A program made the translations under genes and the position numbers. Shown here one piece after another: positions 15,335 through 25,600 of a stretch of DNA of 64,000 nt (positions are counted from its first letter, which is position 1; each line of letters opens with the position of its first letter). The stretch lies in the NCBI GenBank assembly GCA_051294375.1, contig CM119265.1:27038517-27102516 (forward strand), written 5' to 3'. Source of the stretch: Paraspadella gotoi. Its lineage: Eukaryota; Chaetognatha. The notes beneath the pieces were generated by a model that searched no databases, had not been told where the DNA came from, and saw nothing but the letters and a program-made list of their open reading frames with translations.

Positions 15335-16831
15335 TTAATCGTCCTTCCCCTTTTGATCTTTGCCTCGGCGTCGGAGGCCCTCCGGAGATTCGCCCTCGGC
15401 TCCGTCCTCCGGAGTCGTCGCCAACTCCCCCTTCTTCTCTTTCTTCTCCTTCTTCCTCTCCTCCTCTTTCTCCTTCTCCTCTCTCTCCTTCTCCTCCGCC
15501 TCCTCGGCCGCCGCCTCCTCCGCCGCCAGCGTCTTGGATTTCCCGAGGAGGATTTGGCAGACGAATCCCTCGACGGCGCTGAATGGATCCACCTTTGGAT
15601 GGGGGATGGGAAGGGGGAAAGGGTAGGGAATGGGGTGGTAATATGGAGTCAATTTACAATGTTTCAACTCATTAAATATAAAATAAAATATTATAAAATA
15701 TTAAATCTTATTTGCATATTGTAGTATTTGGTATAATTGACAAAATTTGGTGCTGAGATTCAAAAACAAATCAATAAAATTGATGAGTCAACTGCTAAAT
15801 CAAACTAAAAATCAAGAAGTGGAGTCTTTTTGAGGTGACTGCACAGTTAATTATCCAATATTTGCCCAAATAATGACCAGAAATTGATCACAAATTCGTC
15901 AGTATTTGACCATTTTAAAAGATCCCGCGACGACGCTTTCGAAGAAAAAAAAAATTTCGACGCGTTAAGATTAAAAGAAATCTATCACAATCAAACAAAT
16001 TTCCCCAGAATTCCTCCCAATTCAACCCACCTGATCTTTTGACTTGGGAGCCAGTGTGAGCAGCAGACGTTGAGTGAGGCAGAAGAAGTGAATGGAGACG
16101 TTGAGCATGGCGTAGTCCATGTGGGCGGGGAGTTGACCCGTCCAGAAGAGAGTCCACACCAGCGCCGCGCCGAAGGACAACTTGGTGAAGAAGGAGAGCG
16201 AGAGGATCTCGTGCAGCGCGGGTTTCTCCCCCTCGGGCAATTCCTCGACGGCGCCGTCGCCGATGCTGCCGGACCGCAGCAGCCGCACAAGAGCGCGGAC
16301 GAAGCTGCCGCCGGAGCCTTTGGCCGTGCCCACCGCCAGCATGAGGACCTGCTTGAGTTTGACGTCGCGCGCCAGGGAGGATTTGAGCGCGTAGCGGACG
16401 CCCGACTGGACGTTGCCCTGACGGTAGAGCTCCGAACAAATGGCCAAAGCAGCGTTGAAGGGGAACCGATTGGCAAAGCGGCCGACGAGGTCAAAGGGAG
16501 AATAAAAGACGACATACCAAGCGGCCGTCACGTACATCAGCGACATGGGATTGCAGAAAGGCTTGGCCACCGACTCGCCCATCAAGAAGCAGGAGAGGAC
16601 GGAGCCCGCGTAGGCGGTTAGGAACGCCGAGAGCCACGTGGCCAGCGGGTGGCGCTTGGGGAAATCGGCGGCGTCGGCGGGGGACTTTGAAGTGCGCCGG
16701 ATGTCCTCGCGAAGGAGGAGGACGGAGAGGAGCACCTTTCCACCCTCCACGACCGGGTGCTTCTTGTGGGCGTCGAGTGTGGCCGAAGAGAGGAGGATGT
16801 AATGGCGGAGGCCGCGGGCGAAGTCTTCCAT
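15335..16831 (-). CDS. TMEM38: TRIC-type intracellular cation channel
   Basis: Trimeric monovalent-cation channel of ER/SR membranes that supplies counter-ions during Ca2+ release. Exons 16031-16831 and 15335-15592 join KSKDQ|VDPFSAVEGF in phase; 352 residues if translation starts at MEDFARGLRHY (an in-frame Met 28 codons upstream is possible). Family marks: KRHPLATWLSAFL, AAWYVVFYSPFDLV, AVGTAKGSGGSFVRALVRLL and the last membrane segment VDPFSAVEGFVCQILLG. Several hydrophobic segments span the protein. The C-terminal tail is a highly charged E/K stretch of about 65 residues, usual for TRICs. The intron carries the octamer-type motif at 15710-15721. Confidence 0.92.
15710..15721 (-). repeat. 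Octamer-type intronic motif
   Basis: ATTTGCATATTG in the TMEM38 intron, followed by TAGTATTTGGTATAA, which nearly matches the copy at 35380 for about 30 bases. Confidence 0.6.
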
Positions 16832-17392
16832 CGTCTCGTGCGAGAGTGAGAAATTCAAGCGATAGAGACAAAGTCCGTTACACGGGGCTCGCCGGCACGG
16901 TAGGAAAACTATCAATAAAGCTTTAGATTATAAATATTTTAAAGATCAACGACCTTAAAATTTGTGAAAAAAATATTTTTTCCCTTTTTTTAAAATCGGA
17001 AGTCAAACAAGTTCAAACAACTATAACGTAACGAACATACAAAAAATTTATTTGTAAAGTAGAAGCATTAAAATGAAGAAAACTTAAAATAGATGATGTA
17101 AATAGTAATTAATAAGGCACCAGTAGCGACTAGTAAAATAAAAATTATCCGCGTCCCAACGAAAACGACTAACTAGTACAATGAATCATGAAAAAAGAGA
17201 TCAAAGGTTAACGTGATTTTTGAATAATCAAAATACGATTGTAAAAATCTTTACCCTTCACCATCAAATGTTTGTACAATTTTGTAAAGATTAAGTTCCC
17301 AGTCCGCTGGAAAGGGTTCTTCTTCAATGCAATGTCAAATCGAGATATAAATACAGCTCCGCCCTTCCTTCCCACCGTCTCCACATCTTCCG
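16832..17392. other. Intergenic, TMEM38 upstream / ankyrin-MYND downstream
   Basis: AT-rich spacer with no coding signal seen; probably the TMEM38 promoter and the 3' UTR of the ankyrin-MYND gene. Confidence 0.4.
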
Positions 17393-18814
17393 TCAATCGA
17401 CGCAGGCGATGTTGCTGTGTTGATGCTCTTTTTTGTGCCTCGACTTCCAGTCCTTCTTGCCGCATTCCTTCGAACAGTACATCCTAGGCACAAAGTTCCA
17501 TGAATCGTCCGTTTTGCACTTGGAGCAAACCACGAAGGATTTGGGGATCGTCTGCAGACTCCCACACTCGAGGGATCCGCAATAGGTTGGCCGGTATCGC
17601 ATGAAGAGCGGATGGGCGGCCGCTTCCGGCTTCCAATTCTCTTCCGTCGGGACGGTGAGAACGAATTGACAGACGCATTCGGGCGGCAAGGGGATCGTGT
17701 TATCTTTGGTTGAGCCCTCATCGTTTTCGCCACGACGTCGACGACCTCCCTTTTTCTTCCTCTCCTCTTTTTCCTTTTCCTTTTGCCGCCAAACGACTTC
17801 GAATCCGATCCGCATGAACATCCTCACGATCTGCTCGTGACCCCGCCGCGCCGCCCGGTGGACGACGTTGACGTCGGCGCCGCTGGTGGCGCCGGCGACG
17901 TCGACGCCGCGCTTGACGAGCCAAAGGACGAATTCCGGATCGTCATCGATCCCGGCGGCGGCGAAGGCGAGCGGAGTGTAGCCCGAATGATCCTTCTCCT
18001 CAAAGTCGCATCCTTTCTCGAGACAGTAGAGGATGCAATTCTTTAGTCGCGTGGAGCAGAGGGCGTGGAGTACCCGAGAGTCCTTCACCGTCGCCCCTCG
18101 CGCCTCGAAGGCTCTGATGTAGGTGGGGTCGTCGGGCGCGAGGGCGAATTGTCCGTTGAAAAAATGGAAGAGGACGGTGTAGTCGAAGTGGTCGCGGTCG
18201 TTGATGTCGAAGTCGCGTTGATAGAGGAGAAAGTCTATCACAGGAAGCTGGACGAGCGCCGCCGCTAGATGGAGGACCGTCGTTCCGTCGCCCGTCCGCC
18301 GCTTCAAGTTGGCGCCGTGGGATTCGAGGAAGCGGAGGAACCGGATTGCTTCCTCGTCCGTCTCGCGACGCTGGAAGGCGCCGACGAGACACTCGAAGGT
18401 CGGCGCCAGTCCGCGAGAACCGTCGTGATTGGTCTCCTCGTAGTTGATGTCGTGGCCCCATTCGAGTGCTTCTTCGACGCCGACGCGGTTTAATCCGTTG
18501 GCGGCGAGTTGGAGCAAGGTGCGCCCGCGGCAATTGAGGTGGTCCTTGTCGGCGCCGAGCTTCTTGAGGAGGCGGAACATGGCGCGATCCCGGCAACCGT
18601 AGAACACGTCTTGAGACAATGGGCGGCGGAGGCAGGTAGGAACGTCGACGTCGCCGCCCACGCGGACGATCGACTCGATCCGCGCAAAGTCTCGACGGAG
18701 GTAAGCGTCGAAGAGGCAGGTAGGCTGCGATGCTGCATCGCAGATGCAGACGTGAGAGGAACTCTCGCGGACAGAGACAGGGAGACCCGACGAGGCGAAA
18801 CACAATTGACACAT
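17393..18814 (-). CDS. Ankyrin-repeat MYND zinc-finger protein
   Basis: Single-exon gene of 473 residues. The first ~345 residues hold degenerate ankyrin repeats, for example GRTLLQLAANGLNRVGVEEA, DGTTVLHLAAALVQLPVIDF, SGYTPLAFAAAGIDDDPEFV and ADVNVVHRAARRGHEQIVRM. A basic K/E/R insert (KEKEKEERKKKGGRRRR) follows. The C-terminus is a MYND-like zinc finger: VCSKCK, YCSKECGKKDW, then H-rich HKKEH and a last Cys. MYND fingers usually bind Pro-rich partner peptides, and the ankyrin part offers a second interaction face. I cannot assign a one-to-one orthologue (ANKMY2-like or a lineage-specific family). Start chosen as the first Met, MCQLCFASSG, which brings a CxxC near the N-terminus. Confidence 0.82.
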   Translation of the reverse strand: MCQLCFASSGLPVSVRESSSHVCICDAASQPTCLFDAYLRRDFARIESIVRVGGDVDVPTCLRRPLSQDVFYGCRDRAMFRLLKKLGADKDHLNCRGRTLLQLAANGLNRVGVEEALEWGHDINYEETNHDGSRGLAPTFECLVGAFQRRETDEEAIRFLRFLESHGANLKRRTGDGTTVLHLAAALVQLPVIDFLLYQRDFDINDRDHFDYTVLFHFFNGQFALAPDDPTYIRAFEARGATVKDSRVLHALCSTRLKNCILYCLEKGCDFEEKDHSGYTPLAFAAAGIDDDPEFVLWLVKRGVDVAGATSGADVNVVHRAARRGHEQIVRMFMRIGFEVVWRQKEKEKEERKKKGGRRRRGENDEGSTKDNTIPLPPECVCQFVLTVPTEENWKPEAAAHPLFMRYRPTYCGSLECGSLQTIPKSFVVCSKCKTDDSWNFVPRMYCSKECGKKDWKSRHKKEHQHSNIACVD

Positions 18815-19852
18815 GGTGCGAGAGAGAAATGGAGGGAAATGGAAGATTGGATCTATTTTAGTAGCTCACATTTCTCGGAAATTCACGGCCTTTCGCCGCT
18901 AGTTTTAATTTTAATTAGGTTTTTTTTTTCGTGTTTATTGAATGTAAAACTGTAGCGGAAAAAGGTTCACCATGCGTGAAATGAAAATAAAAAGTAAAGA
19001 GAATTAAACAAAGATAAACATAAATTTGAAAAATTAACCAACCGACAGAAACGGATGACGTGTAGAATTAAGTACTGTTTGGATTTTGAACATTTGACTA
19101 GATCTTACGTGATTGTCAGTGTATTTATCGAAAAAAAATTTGCAAAAGAAAAATATAACAGGATAAAGAGTTATAGAAATTTTCTTGACCGTGAAAATAA
19201 AGCGTAATTAGAGAAGTAATAAAGAATAACAACCGTCATTGAAATATCGATTTAAAGAAAACCGTATCGGGTATAAGTGATCTGTGATTTATAAACAAAT
19301 TATCAGAAAATCAGTTCATTTAAATCGATATTTCACTGCGTTTGACCGTCTCGGTCAAGTCGGATTTGATGAGCTACTTCAGATAATATCGATGTTCATT
19401 ATTCAATAACTAATGCGTAATGTGAATACAAATAGAAGCGCAAAGGTTAACCGTACGATTAAGTAACTGGTAGTCTGATAAACAGATTAATGCGACGATG
19501 CCAAATTAAGGTCCCGCGAAGACAAAACTGAAACGATTAACTGAAAAAATGGTACCGTCACAAATGAAGATCAAAAAGTAATTCGTGTCATCGAATTTTC
19601 ATGTCCAAAAACTTCCCTTTTCCTCGAAACAACAAACGACAACAAACTGGAATTGCTTGGCCTTTAACGATTGACCGTCAGTGTTTCTTCGTTTGTTTTT
19701 GTTTTTATGTTTTCGGGTAACAATTTTGAGCCAAAACGCCCCAATGTTTAAAAGGTTTACAGGATGGAAGGAGAGAGATTAAAAAAGAGAGAGTACGGCG
19801 GGTAAAGAGAATTTCTTAAAAAATAAAAAAAAAGAATAAAGTGCGATTCGTG
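18815..19852. other. Intergenic, about 1 kb
   Basis: AT-rich with no long open frame. Short palindromic AATCGATATTTC-type words recur near 19246 and 19322 (ATCGATAT). Probably promoter of the ankyrin-MYND gene and 3' UTR of LIN7. No RNA gene recognised. Confidence 0.4.
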
Positions 19853-20546
19853 TTAGTTGTAAGGGTTCCTCCTTCTGGCCGTCCTCTGCTTGTCGAATCT
19901 CGCTTCCATCTCCTCCAATACTTTGGGGGTGTAGCGGACGACGAGCTTGACGGATCCGGCGGCGGCCTTGAGCAGCTCGACGGCCTTCTCGTGGTGCTCG
20001 CCCTCCACCGAGACCCCGTTGACGGAGAGGAGCTGGTCCCCGCGCTTGAGGCCCCCGTGCCTGTCCGCCACGCCCCCAGGGATGATGCGCGAAATGTAGA
20101 TGGGGCTGTTCTGCTCTTTGCCTCCCATCACGTTAAAGCCGAGACCTTGGGAGGGAAATGGGAAAAGATTGTCATTGATAATTACGTAATATGTATTAAT
20201 AGAATAACATTCAAAAAGATCCAACCACCATCAAACCTCCCCCCCAACCTTCTTCGGTCTTGGGCAGCTCGACGACCCTGGGATGGGCGTGTCCTTCGGA
20301 GGCGGCGAAGGCGGCGACGGTGGCTTTGGCCGTGGCCGAGGCCCTCACCTCGGCCGACCCTTCAACGTCCACCGTCTCGTACATGTGTTCGTAGACGTCG
20401 CGAACGGCGCGGAGAAAGTCCGACTGCAGAACTTTCTTCAAGGCCTCCGTCTTGGAGGCGTCCACCTCTCCAGACTTCTGCAGATTCTCCAGCAGCTCCA
20501 CGGCGCGGTTGATGTCGCGCTCCAGCGTCAGCGCCGTCGACGCCAT
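19853..20546 (-). CDS. LIN7: LIN-7 polarity scaffold (L27-PDZ)
   Basis: Small scaffold of the LIN-2/LIN-7/LIN-10 complex that anchors receptors and channels at junctions and synapses. Exons 20249-20546 and 19853-20145 join [14 protein letters not shown] in phase; 196 residues (human LIN7 proteins about 197-233). The L27 domain lies at about residues 8-65 ([20 protein letters not shown]). The PDZ domain begins at the carboxylate loop [20 protein letters not shown], followed by [20 protein letters not shown] and [15 protein letters not shown]. Conservation with vertebrate LIN7 is near-complete over the PDZ. A long T-rich tract on the plus strand (20620-20712) lies just upstream of the start. 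Confidence 0.97.
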
Positions 20547-21108
20547 CTTTTGTTCTTCTATTTTTTTGGGTTTTTTTATAGAGAGAGAGTTTGGGAGGCG
20601 GTTGTTGTTGTTGTTGGACGGGTTTTTTTTCGTGATTTTTATTTTGTCGCGCGAACTTTCCTTTTCTTTTCCTTTTTTTTTCTTTTCTTTTTCTTTTTCT
20701 TTTCTTTTCCCTTCCGGTGGCAAGCAAAGGTCGAAGAGGACGTCAAACCCGGGGAGATTTATATTTCGAAAATTTTTTTTCTTTTTTTTTCGTGTGCGAA
20801 AGATTAGTAAGGCGAATGTTTTTTGTTCGTTTTAGTTCTTTATTTAAAGGATAACTCGGTTAGTTGGTGCCCGAAGTAAGTTCGAAAAGGTAAGTTCTAG
20901 TTGTTCGATTACATGCGGTTTTTTATGGAACTAAAAAAAAAAAAGCAATACGATTTCAATTCACGAGCATAATTTGAATTTTTTTTTATTCAAAACGAAT
21001 TTAACGACGAAGGTGACAAGTTTTTAACAACAGAATCACAGATCATTTCAATCACCGATCATTTCACAAAAAAGTCGATCAAAAAACAAAAACCGGTTTC
21101 TTCACTGG
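20547..21108. other. Intergenic, LIN7 upstream
   Basis: Long T/TTTTC tracts (20620-20712, 20760-20790) on the plus strand. Otherwise AT-rich. No gene seen. Confidence 0.4.
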
Positions 21109-22026
21109 TCAGTATTGAAGCCGCGGCAACGAGGTCTGCCCCGACAACGCCGGTTGAGGAGCGACTTGGCCTGCGGCGTCAACGGCGCCATCTCCACCTA
21201 CTCCGGCGATCATCTGCAAATAAGTCACTTGCACTTTCCACTGCTCGGAGGCGATTTCCTTGACGAGACCGAAGCTTTGATCGAAGACTCCAACGAGACC
21301 GGACCCTTTGTTCAGCGTTCCTTTGATCCGCAGCAGCACGAGCCCGTGCGGCTCCTTCTTCCCCCTGCAGCCCTCGGGGCTCAAGTTCGGACCGAAGAGG
21401 ACGCCGTCGTTCGCTACGAAGCTGCGGAGCCGAGCGGCGACGACACTGGCGCCGCGTAGCGTCTCCGCGTGCTGCGCGGCGTTATCGGCCACGCGGAGGT
21501 TGAGAGCGGCCGCGTCGCAAAAATGTTGCGGGCCGAAGACGTCGCTGGGAGGACGATCGGTATTCGTGGGTCCAGATTCGGCGTTGAGAAGAGAAAAGAA
21601 CCATTCGGCGAATCGCAGCGCCATCGTTTGAACACGATTATCGTTTTCTTGAGATGAGACGCCGGCGTCGTCGACTTCGGGTTCGTGCACAGCGTCGGGC
21701 GCCGCGACCGCAACCGGCGCCGCACTTCCACCTGACGCGTGATCCGCGATCCGCCGCACGAGCGTCCGTTTTTCGGAGTTGACGTCGACGCCGGCCACGC
21801 CCGTCGTCAACGCCCACCGCAAGAGGCGCTCTCGTTTCATCTTTTGTCGTCGCAAGAGTTGAGTCAAGTCGGCGGAAAATTCGAGCACCACCTCCTCCGC
21901 CTCCGCGGCCGAGGGGTGGGCGACAAGGCGTTGACAGACCGTCTCCGCCAGGGCGTGCATCTCTTCTTCCGGTAGAAGGCGAAGGATGGAACGAGCCACG
22001 CCCTTTTCGGCTGCCGTCAGCGGCAT
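21109..22026 (-). CDS. C3orf38 homologue (NTF2-like fold, unknown function)
   Basis: Single-exon gene of 305 residues, homologous to human C3orf38, an uncharacterised protein. The N-terminal helical part (LTAAEKGVARSILRLLPEEE) resembles the human start. The C-terminal part keeps the family blocks FAEWFFSLLNAESGP, FGPQHFCDAAALNL, VLFGPNLSPEG, PHGLVLLRIKGTLNKG and LVGVFDQSFGLVKEI followed by WKVQVTYLQM. This part is predicted to be an NTF2-like barrel, usually a ligand or protein-interaction module. The linker (residues about 100-140) is Ala/Val/Asp-rich. Start is the first Met; the stop is clear. Confidence 0.88.
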   Translation of the reverse strand: MPLTAAEKGVARSILRLLPEEEMHALAETVCQRLVAHPSAAEAEEVVLEFSADLTQLLRRQKMKRERLLRWALTTGVAGVDVNSEKRTLVRRIADHASGGSAAPVAVAAPDAVHEPEVDDAGVSSQENDNRVQTMALRFAEWFFSLLNAESGPTNTDRPPSDVFGPQHFCDAAALNLRVADNAAQHAETLRGASVVAARLRSFVANDGVLFGPNLSPEGCRGKKEPHGLVLLRIKGTLNKGSGLVGVFDQSFGLVKEIASEQWKVQVTYLQMIAGVGGDGAVDAAGQVAPQPALSGQTSLPRLQY

Positions 22027-22641
22027 CGCGCCATTCGAGGAAAGTCTCAGAGTTCTATTTTTAGCAACGACCGTTTTTTTTCGCTAGATTAAAGTGAAAG
22101 CCATAAACGTTAAACAAATTTAGTAAAAACTCATAAAACGTGATACGAGGGTGCAAACGGGGGAAAAAATAAAATAATCGACTAGAAAGTGATTTTGGCA
22201 CAAAGACAAGACGCTCAATAAAACCGGGAATATAAAATACATTAATGCATACAAATTTATACAAAATGATGTTGTAAAGGATGTGGCAGCCATACGGATC
22301 ATGTTTATGACTTAATAATAACGGATACATGGGGAAGATTGACAAAGATTGTAAAAAATTCTTCGAAGCGCACTTATTTCAAAAAGCGGTTAGAATATAA
22401 ATAAGGTAAAATACTACGCCGTTAAAATACCTTAAAAAATATTTTACCAGAGGGAAACAAATCACCGATCAGCAGTTTATTACAACATTAGTTTCCGAAT
22501 CAACAGAATGTAATTGCTAAGAGAAATGCTACAGCAATAAAACAAGAACCAAATCCGAGAGGCACTTCTTATATTTTTGTTCTGTTATCCTGTCTCTCAG
22601 AATCTGTGTTTTTCAATGTGCGTCTCTACGTCTCTTTATCT
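22027..22641. other. Intergenic, C3orf38-like upstream / PARP downstream
   Basis: AT-rich. A minus-strand AATAAA at about 22485-22490 could end the PARP transcript. No coding signal. Confidence 0.4.
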
Positions 22642-25600
22642 CTACGTGTATCGAATGAGATATCTGAGTGCGATCTGCCCCTCGTCAAAAATGATGTACT
22701 CGCTCTCACTCCGCCAACCGTAATGGCCCTTGGGCTTGACGAGGTCGCCGAGGGGCAGCACTGGTCCGCCGCCGACGACGAGTTGGAGGTCCTCGTCGGG
22801 TCGTGGCTCCGTCGATCCGCGGATCCATCGACTGTTGAAATTAGGTGGAAGAGATCCGCCAACGCTGGTTTTCTCTTCAGGTTTGCCGAGTGCCACCTCG
22901 AGGATAATGTGTAAAGAGGGAATTGTATTTTTATTAAATAAGATTATTATTGATTATGTTTCTCTCTCTCTCTTACACTCACAAGCTTGAATTATTTTGA
23001 ATTATTATGATGATTGTGTTGTTTTAATGTTGGCATAAGAACTAGGATCGAAAGCCCAGGTTCGATAGAAATCTTATTAAATTAAAGAACAAAAATCTTC
23101 CTTTCCTTGACACCAACCTGGCACACAAAAACGTAGTTGGCATCGATCTCTTCGTCCTTCCCCCGGCGAGTGGAGGATCTGTTGTATGTATACGCCGAGC
23201 TCTTGCAAAACTGATCGGCAAAGTAGACCCCCTTCCCGAATGCGTGTCCGGTCAAGTTGGCCTCTGGGGGAGCGATGAGCAATCCTCTGGCGAGGATGCT
23301 CAACACGTTCTCCTTCCCGGTTCCGTGAAAGAGCAGCTTGTGATTCCCGATCCCCTTGGCGACGACTTTTTCCAGCTCGCCCTCACGCTGAAGGGCATAG
23401 ATCCCGTGGACGGTGACTTTTTTGTTAGAGGCGTGGATGTAGCGAAGCAACCGTTGCGCCTCGTCGTCTTCCTTGGCCAAAGATCGAATCTTGCAGTCGA
23501 GGCTTTTGTAGATGTAATCGAACGGATGAACGATGGCGCTTTTGTGCTGAGCGCCGGCGAGGATCAACGCCGAAGTGTGAATGTCCAGCAGCTTCTTGAG
23601 AGTGGAGAGTTTCTCGAAATACACGGTCCTCGAATAAATGGGTTTGAGACTGACTTCGTTGACGTCGTTCAGCGGCACCAAGTGGTAAAACTCGTTGGAA
23701 AGTTGAAATATCTTTTCGTAGTTTTCTTCGTTTTTGTCTCTGAGATCCGCGTCGGTTCCGGCAAAGTCTTGGGCCGCCTCCCGCTCGTCGAGCAACTTCC
23801 CGATCGCCTTGAGGACGTCGAGGGCCTTGAGCAGGTAGTCCCGACTCGTGTTGCCGAAGGCGAGAAGGGTGGCGCTGCCCTCTTCGTTGGTCATTTGTTT
23901 CACGGCGACGGAGAGAACGTCGGGTCGCGTGAGATCCGCGAACATTCTCGTCACGAACTCGTCTTCGATCCCAGATTTCAGTTGGGATTTCAAGTTGAGA
24001 ACGTTCGAGTCGTTGCCTTCGAATTTGTCGCGGTTTGTCTTTTCCATCGGGAGAATTCGGTATTTGCGGGGAAAATTTTTATAGGATTCGAAGTTGTTGA
24101 ATTTGACCTGATCCCAAACGTTGCCAGTTTTGGCCTTGAAGACGCTCTTGAACTCTTTCACCGCGGCCTCTTTGGATTCAAACGGGGTGCGTTGATACTT
24201 GCCGCTGTCCCCAAACCTGCCCCACCGGGTGACAAGGATGTGCAGATCCTTACCCGCTTGGTAAACCACTTGCAATTTGTAATAGTTAAACAATCCGAAA
24301 CCTCCAGATCCTCCATAACCGACATCCACTTTGCTCCCGACATAATCGTAATGTATCTTCGCCTCTTCATCCAAAACAACGGAGGTAAAATCCCGCTCGT
24401 TCCTCGGGATCGCCTGTCGATCAACTTCGACATCGTTGGACTGCGATGCGGATTTCGAGAGCGAATCCAAAAAGCTTTTGCTGTCGGACCGATAATCGAC
24501 TCGAATCGACTTGGGCAAAACGTCCCTCACGTTGGGAAGATTGGGTTTCAACGGCGACTTGGAAAGTTTCTTTCCCATCAGTTTGTAAATCGTTTTCAAC
24601 ATGATCAAGTTTCCGTTTTCCAAACTGGAGGCGAGCTGAACGACGGAATCGTCGAGAATCATCCCGTTTTTGTAGAGAGTGCTCAAAATCTTCACGTTGC
24701 AAAAAGTGGCGCCTTTAACGGGCGCGACGAGGTGATGACCCAGACTCCATTTGTTGGCGTCTTTTTTCAAAAGGTCAACGCGACTAGTCTTTATGATTTC
24801 CTTCGCCTTTTTCACTTCCGCCTTTTTTTCAGGCTCGGGTTTTTTCGTTATGTTTAAAAACAAGTTTCTCGAAGTCAGTTTTCCAGTATTATCTTCCTCC
24901 TCATCTTGTTCCATGTCCGAATTCTCATCTTCTTTCTCGTCTTCTTGTTCGTTTTCTTCTTCATTTTCGTCCTGATCCATATTTTCGTCTTCATCTTTAT
25001 CCTCGGCTTCACTTTCTTGTTCATCGTCTACTTCATTTTCTTCTTCGTTGTCGGCGTCGTTCTCTTCATCGTAATCTTCATCCTTTTCATCTTCGTTATC
25101 TTCCTCCTCTTCTTCTTCGTCGAAAGATCCATCACTCTCGACGACGGCCTCGTATTTAGGCTCGTGATCGATAACGTAGTCGTGCGCTAGTATGACGTTA
25201 ACAATGTGTTCTTGATTGTATCTAATGGCGGTCATGAGCGGAGTCCTCTGGTTCAGAGGTTCCGCGAGATTAACGTCCGCTCCGAGATTGAGCATCTTCT
25301 TGACGAATTCGAACCAACGAAGTTCGATCCCAACGATCAACGCCGACTTTTTCACTTTGTTCACGTTTGTTCCGGAGAGAAAACCGTCGATCCTCTGAAA
25401 GAACCACTCAGTCTCGTCGAAATACAGCGGATCCATTTGAGGATAATAGGCCAACGCGTTGAGGTCGGCCCCGTTCTGCTTGCAAGTGTCCATCCAGGGC
25501 AAAATCTCCGTCTTGCAATACTCGTGGGTTCCCGGTTGGGATCCGATCTTCCAAAGGGCGCACGTGACCACCGTGTGATCCATTTTGGTTCTGGCGGAAA

